Positions 63,795 through 64,000 of a stretch of 64,000 nucleotides of DNA are shown piece after piece. The notes beneath the pieces were generated by a model, which was not told where the DNA came from, did no database searches, and saw nothing but the letters and a program-made list of their open reading frames with translations. Made by a program: the position numbers and the translations under genes. Numbering within the stretch: the first letter of the stretch is position 1; every line of letters starts with the position of its first letter. Origin of the DNA: Acidianus hospitalis (GTDB taxonomy: Archaea > Thermoproteota > Thermoprotei_A > Sulfolobales > Sulfolobaceae); the NCBI GenBank assembly GCA_046533895.1, contig JAWDOK010000003.1, positions 1 to 64,000 on the forward strand. The letters are read 5' to 3'.

Positions 63795-64000
63795 AAATTA
63801 TCTAAAATGGGATTCGCTCTTCGATCAAGCTATAAAAGAAGCTAAAGAAATAAATTTCGAAATAAAAACCGATAAAGTAATATTTACTGGAATGGGAGGA
63901 AGTTATATACCGGGTAAGATAGCTGAGATCTTGGATTATAATGTAGACTATAGGGCAATTACTGGCATACCTAGGAAAATTGACGAAAATACAACCCTAA
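63787..64000 (+). CDS. SIS-domain phosphoglucose/phosphomannose isomerase, 5' part
   Basis: An ATG at 63787-63789 opens a frame to the window edge. The visible 71 residues (MLENYLKWDSLFDQAIKEAK, then VIFTGMGGSYIPGKIAEI) contain the SIS-type sugar-phosphate motif G-M-G-G-S of archaeal bifunctional phosphoglucose/phosphomannose isomerases. It overlaps the preceding helical gene by eight bases. The rest lies beyond 64000. Confidence 0.75.
   Translation, partial: MLENYLKWDSLFDQAIKEAKEINFEIKTDKVIFTGMGGSYIPGKIAEILDYNVDYRAITGIPRKIDENTTL

Overview
The window reads as chromosomal DNA of a thermoacidophilic crenarchaeon of the order Sulfolobales (a Sulfolobaceae member; Acidianus- or Metallosphaera-like is my guess, not proven). 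The background is strongly AT-rich, with adenine/thymine-ending codons, many apparently leaderless genes whose start lies about 25 bases after a TATA box, several PaREP1-family genes, a barR-like regulator divergent from an aminotransferase, a PibD-type prepilin peptidase and an archaeal 7S (SRP) RNA. I see no rRNA, tRNA or CRISPR array.

Layout. 0.0-7.5 kb: an MFS carrier, a DUF523/TudS-like desulfidase translationally coupled to an NCS1 nucleobase permease, a DUF4143 ATPase, and a 1.3 kb stretch of gene and insertion-sequence debris. 7.5-20 kb: prolyl oligopeptidase, PaREP1, barR-like regulator with a class III aminotransferase, dipeptidase, sugar-porter MFS, PAP2 phosphatase, amino-acid permease, SWIM zinc-finger protein and a NicO-like membrane protein. 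20-27 kb: DUF72, a structured RNA island, a convergent NurA/HerA-like pair, tandem PaREP1 genes, proC and an orphan nuclease-like protein. 27.5-34.7 kb: MFS, a cyclase, and a tightly overlapping operon sixA - ppx/gppA - two thymidylate-kinase-like genes - CHAD, preceded by a cupin and a phosphate-type MFS carrier; this looks like a polyphosphate locus. 34.8-37 kb: two freshly broken genes (DsrE, radical SAM) around a structured RNA element whose inverted relative lies at 352-614. 37-44.8 kb: M20 amidohydrolase divergent from a glutamine-synthetase-like/amidohydrolase pair (a split FluG arrangement), HAD, AIM24-like, a second phosphate-type MFS, EVE and DUF1286 genes. 44.8-48.5 kb: a graveyard of decayed genes mixed with small intact ones. 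48.5-55.2 kb: a divergent HEPN/MNT pair, a C/D box sRNA, the SRP RNA, UbiA, citramalate synthase, a BtuF-like and a CbiG-like protein, and PibD. 55-64 kb: acyl-CoA dehydrogenase, anion permease, an operon of NurA-like, HerA-like, small helical protein and double-hotdog thioesterase, a CoA-disulfide-reductase-like flavoprotein, and the start of a SIS-domain sugar-phosphate isomerase.

Main themes. (1) In this AT-rich DNA, GC-rich islands mark RNA or foreign DNA: the SRP RNA, a C/D RNA, two related structured elements in inverted orientation 35 kb apart, a multi-hairpin RNA beside NurA, and IS-like debris at 6.5-7.0 kb. (2) The polyphosphate-like operon carries one thymidylate-kinase-like protein with an intact P-loop and a paralogue whose P-loop lysine is arginine, suggesting a catalytic/non-catalytic pair. 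(3) Two NurA/HerA-like pairs occur in one window. (4) At least five genes are broken by single identifiable lesions (a 5-base tandem duplication, in-frame TAA codons, frameshifts), so the strain has undergone recent gene loss or the assembly carries errors. All functional calls rest on motif and family recognition by eye; no database search was possible.
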